A stretch of DNA of 64,000 nt from Meghimatium bilineatum. Its lineage: Eukaryota > Mollusca > Gastropoda > Stylommatophora > Philomycidae. Shown piece by piece: positions 60,466 to 64,000 of the stretch. The stretch lies in assembly GCA_034231615.1 (NCBI GenBank), contig CM067316.1:29627714-29691713 (forward strand). The letters are read 5' to 3'. The position numbers and the translations under genes were made by a program. Positions within the stretch are counted from its first letter, which is position 1. Every line of letters begins with the position of its first letter. The notes below the pieces were generated by a model. That model made no database searches and had not been told where the DNA came from. It saw nothing but the letters and a program-made list of their open reading frames with translations.

Positions 60466-63400
60466 GTTTAGTACGTCAAAACTCAGTGTTCTATTGCATA
60501 TTACTCACAAATTGGGTGTACTGCAGCTTACTACACCAGAAATTGCAGTCTGGACACACGAATTTGGTGTATTCTAGCTTACTACGTTAGAACTCGGTGT
60601 ATTCTGGCATATTACTCACAAGTTCATTGTTCTGAAGCTTACTACACTTGAATTGAGTCTATTCTGGCCTATTATACATCATTTCGTAGTAATGCAGCAT
60701 AATACGTCAGAATACTGTCGTATTACACACATATTAGGTCTTGCTGTTTAGTACGTCAAAACTCAGTGTTTTGTGGCATATTACTCACAAATTGGGTGTA
60801 CAAGCTTACTACACTTGAATTGAGTGTATTCTGACTTGTTACACATGACTGTTGTTTTGCAGCTTAATAACTAAGAACACTGGCGAATTATACACAAATT
60901 AGGTCTCTTGCTGTTTAGTACGTCAAAACTCCGTGTTCTATTGCATATTACTCACAAATTGGGTGTACTGCAGCTTACTACACCAGAAATTGCAGTCTGG
61001 ACACACGAATTGGGTGTATTCCAGTTTAGTACGCCAAAACTCGTTGTATTCTGGCATATTACTCACAAATTCATTGTACTGAAGCATACTACACTAGAAT
61101 TGAGTGTATTCTGGCCTGTTACACATGACTTCGTTGTTTTGCAGCTTAATAACTAAGAACACTGGCGAATTATACACAAATTAGGTCTCTTGCTGTTTAG
61201 TACGTCAAAACTCAGTGTTCTATTGCATATTACTCACAAATTGGGTGTACTGCAGCTTACTACACCAGAAATTGCAGTCTGGACACACGAATTTGGTGTA
61301 TTCTAGCTTACTACGTTAGAACTCGGTGTATTCTGGCATATTACTCACAAGTTCATTGTTCTGAAGCTTACTACACTTGAATTGAGTCTATTCTGGCCAT
61401 CATTTCGTAGTAATGCAGCATAATACGTCAGAATACTGTCGTATTACACACAAATTAGGTCTTGTTGTTTAGTACGTCAAAACTCAGTGTTTTGTGGCAT
61501 ATTACTCACAAATTGGGTGTACTGAAGCTTACTACACTTGAATTGAGTGTATTCTGGCCTGTTACACATGACTTCGTTGTTTTGCAGCTTAATAACTAAG
61601 AACACTGGCGAATTATACACAAATTAGGTCTCTTGCTGTTTAGTACGTCAAAACTCATTGTTCTATTGCATATTACTCACAAATTGGGTGTACTGAAGCT
61701 TACTACACTTGAATTGAGTGTATTCTGGCCTGTTACACATGACTTCGTTGTTTTGGAGCTTAATAACTAAGAACACTGGCTAATTATACACAAATTAGGT
61801 CTCTTGCTGTTTAGTACGTCAAAACTCCGTGTTCTATGGCATATTACTCACAAATTGGGTGTACTGCAGCTTACTACACCAGAAATTGCAGTCTGGACAC
61901 ACGAATTGGGTGTATTCCAGTTTAGTACGCCAAAACTCGTTGTATTCTGGCATATTACTCACAAATTCATTGTACTGAAGCATACTACACTAGAATTGAG
62001 TGTATTCTGGCCTGTTACACATGACTTCGTTGTTTTGCAGCTTAATAACTAAGAACACTGGCGAATTATACACAAATTAGGTCTCTTGCTGTTTAGTACG
62101 TCAAAACTCAGTGTTCTATGGAATATTACTGACAAATTGGGTGTACTGCAGCTTACTACACCAGAAATTGCAGTCTGGACACACGAATTTGGTGTATTCT
62201 AGCTTACTACGTTAGAACTCGGTGTATTCTGGCATATTACTCACAAGTTCATTGTTCTGAAGCTTACTACTATTGAATTGAGTCTATTCTGGCCTATTAT
62301 ACATCATTTCGTAGTAATGCAGCAAAATACGTCAGAATACTGTCGTATTACACACACATTAGGTCTTGCTGTTTAGTACGTCAAAACTGAGTGTTTTGTG
62401 GCATATTACTCACAAATTGGGTGTACTGAAGCTTACTACACTTGAATTGAGTGTATTCTGGCCTGTTACACATGACTTCGTTGTTTTGCAGCTTAATAAC
62501 TAAGAACACTGGCGAATTATACACAAATTAGGTCTCTTGCTGTTTAGTACGTCAAAACTCAGTGTTCTATTGCATATTACTCACATATTGGGTGTACTGC
62601 AGCTTACTACACCAGAAATTGCAGTCTGGACACACAAATTTGGTGTATTCTAGCTTACTACGTTAGAACTCGGTGAATTCTGGCATATTACTCACAAGTT
62701 CATTGTTCTGAAGCTTACTACATTAGAATTGAGTGTATTCTGGCCTATTATAAATCATTTCGTTGTATTTTAGCATAATACGTCAGAATACTGTCGTATT
62801 ACACACATATTAGGTCTTGCTGTTTAGTACGTCAAAACTCAGTGTTTTGTGGCATATTACTCACAAATTGGGTGTACAAGCTTACTACACTTGAATTGAG
62901 TGTATTCTGACTTGTTACACATGACTGTTGTTTTGCAGCTTAATAACTAAGAACACTGGCGAATTATACACAAATTAGGTCTCTTGCTGTTTAGTACGTC
63001 AAAACTCCGTGTTCTATTGCATATTACTCACAAATTGGGTGTACTGCAGCTTACTACACCAGAAATTGCAGTCTGGACACACGAATTGGGTGTATTCCAG
63101 TTTAGTACGCCAAAACTCGTTGTATTCTGGCATATTACTCACAAATTCATTGTACTGAAGCATACTACACTAGAATTGAGTGTATTCTGGCCTGTTACAC
63201 ATGACTTCGTTGTTTTGCAGCTTAATAACTAAGAACACTGGCGAATTATACACAAATTAGGTCTCTTGCTGTTTAGTACGTCAAAACTCAGTGTTCTATT
63301 GCATATTACTCACAAATTGGGTGTACTGCAGCTTACTACACCAGAAATTGCAGTCTGGACACACGAATTTGGTGTATTCTAGCTTACTACGTTAGAACTC

Positions 63401-63999
63401 GGTGTATTCTGGCATATTACTCACAAGTTCATTGTTCTGAAGCTTACTACACTTGAATTGAGTCTATTCTGGCCTATTATACATCATTTCGTAGTAATGC
63501 AGCATAATACGTCAGAATACTGTCGTATTACACACAAATTAGGTCTTGCTGTTTAGTACGTCAAAACTCAGTGTTTTGTGGCATATTACTCACAAATTGG
63601 GTGTACTGAAGCTTACTACACTTGAATTGAGTGTATTCTGGCCTGTTACACATGACTTCGTTGTTTTGCAGCTTAATAACTAAGAACACAGGCTAATTAT
63701 ACACAAATTAGGTCTCTTGCTGTTTAGTACGTCAAAACTCCGTGTTCTATGTCATATTACTCACAAATTGGGTAAAGTTCAGCTTACTACACCAGAAATT
63801 GCAGTCTGGACACGAATTTGGTGTATTCTAGCTTACTACGTTAGAACTCGGTGTATTCTGGCATATTACTCACAAGTTCATTGTTCTGAAGCTTACTACA
63901 CTTCAATTGAGTCTATTCTGGCCTATTATACATCATTTCGTTGTATTGCAGCATAATACGTCAGAATACTGTCGTATTACACACAGATCAGATCTTGCT
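60466..63999 (+). repeat. Mosaic of units up to the right edge
   Basis: Fifteen units: long, short, F-type, shortened long, short, short, F-type, long, short, long, short, F-type, long, short, long. The block 60913-61637 repeats the F-type, shortened long, short order of the 2.41-kb repeat. The long unit at 62542 has CACACAAATTTGG, GGTGAATTC (EcoRI) and TATAAATCATTTCG. The last unit (63722-63999) has GGGTAAAGTTCA, CTGGACACGAATT and CAGATCAGATCTTGCT, like the units at 47049 and 49412. The array continues beyond the window. Confidence 0.83.
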
Positions 64000-64000
64000 G

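Larger units (their letters stand above)
44960..63999 (+). repeat. Array domain III
   Basis: Private markers begin close to 45 kb: subunit A ending GGGTAAAGTTCA (nine copies from 45.9 kb on), subunit C with TTCTACCATATTAC, short units with TTTGTGCATATTAC (one G missing), and long units with an eight-base loss giving CTGGCCATCATTTCG. Three nested sets of tidy tandem higher-order repeats follow one another: 2.37 kb (44960-50420), 2.52 kb (50421-55157) and 2.41 kb (53676-58493). From 58.5 kb to the right edge the order becomes a mosaic of pieces from domains II and III. Confidence 0.82.
1..64000 (+). repeat. Continuous higher-order satellite DNA array
   Basis: Every base can be assigned to a family of related subunits of 60, 51 or 49 bases that follow each other head to tail on one strand. 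Unit starts are marked by GTTTAGTACG and recur every 166 to 355 bases from 101 to 64,000 without a gap, an inversion or foreign sequence. AT content is about 62 percent. No boundary of the array is seen at either end. Long homogeneous arrays of this kind are known from centromeric and pericentromeric heterochromatin of eukaryotes; that location is an inference here. The family is not one I recognise, and the sequence is not alpha satellite. Open frames inside the array are not genes: each unit has stops in all frames and frames differ between units only through repeat variants. Confidence 0.97.

Noticed and set aside
1-64000. CRISPR array
   Set aside because: There is no division into constant repeats and unique spacers; all parts of the unit recur, and the unit lengths of 171 to 282 bases do not fit.
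1-64000. Alpha satellite, because of the 171-base unit
   Set aside because: Only the length agrees. The base order and the three-part internal structure do not resemble alphoid monomers as I know them.
1-64000. Promoter-like TATTATACATCA and TATAC stretches
   Set aside because: They occur in almost every unit as part of subunits D and E and have no gene downstream. AT-rich repeat sequence gives such matches freely.

Overview
The window is one uninterrupted block of satellite DNA. I see no gene, RNA gene, transposon, CRISPR array or unique sequence in it, and both edges lie inside the array. All 64,000 bases parse into the same family of subunits: a 100-base partial unit at the left edge, then 273 complete head-to-tail units from 101 to 63,999, all on the same strand, with base 64,000 being the first base of the next unit. 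GC is about 37 to 38 percent (64 of 171 bases in one short unit). Arrays with this size, depth of nesting and homogeneity are typical of centromeric or other constitutive heterochromatin in a eukaryote. I do not recognise the satellite family and cannot name the species.

The hierarchy, from small to large, is as follows. (1) A primordial repeat of about 30 bases, still visible as half-repeats. (2) Subunits of 60 bases (30+30), 51 bases (21+30) and 49 bases, here named A to E and F. (3) Four kinds of unit: short (A-D-E, 171 bases), long (A-B-C-D-E, 280 bases), F-type (A-B-F-D-E, 282 bases) and a rarer recombinant H-type (287 to 289 bases). My hand parse gives about 115 short, 127 long, 25 F-type and 6 H-type units. 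A long plus a short unit makes the common 451-base step. (4) Higher-order repeats of 0.73, 0.9, 1.07, 1.18, 1.35, 1.9, 2.37, 2.41, 2.52, 2.97 and 3.33 kb. (5) Blocks copied at offsets of about 6.1, 7.85, 12.8 and 13.98 kb.

Three domains can be told apart by private variants. Domain I (101-15334) has long units with an ATGCAT change and a 1.9-kb higher-order repeat. Domain II (15335-44959) has the 3.33-, 2.97- and 1.18-kb repeats, the 7.85-kb duplications and most recombinant units. Domain III (44960-63999) has long units with a changed A/B junction (GGGTAAAGTTCA) and neatly tandem 2.37-, 2.52- and 2.41-kb repeats, which look like the youngest amplifications.

The open reading frames in the window (60 to 124 codons, plus strand only) are translations of the repeat. 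They persist because most subunit lengths are multiples of three, and every unit carries stop codons that end them. The most interesting structural element is a near-perfect 26-base dyad in every canonical E subunit; at least one class of recombinant unit has its breakpoint right next to it. Coordinates and variant counts come from reading by eye; identities are stated only where I compared copies.
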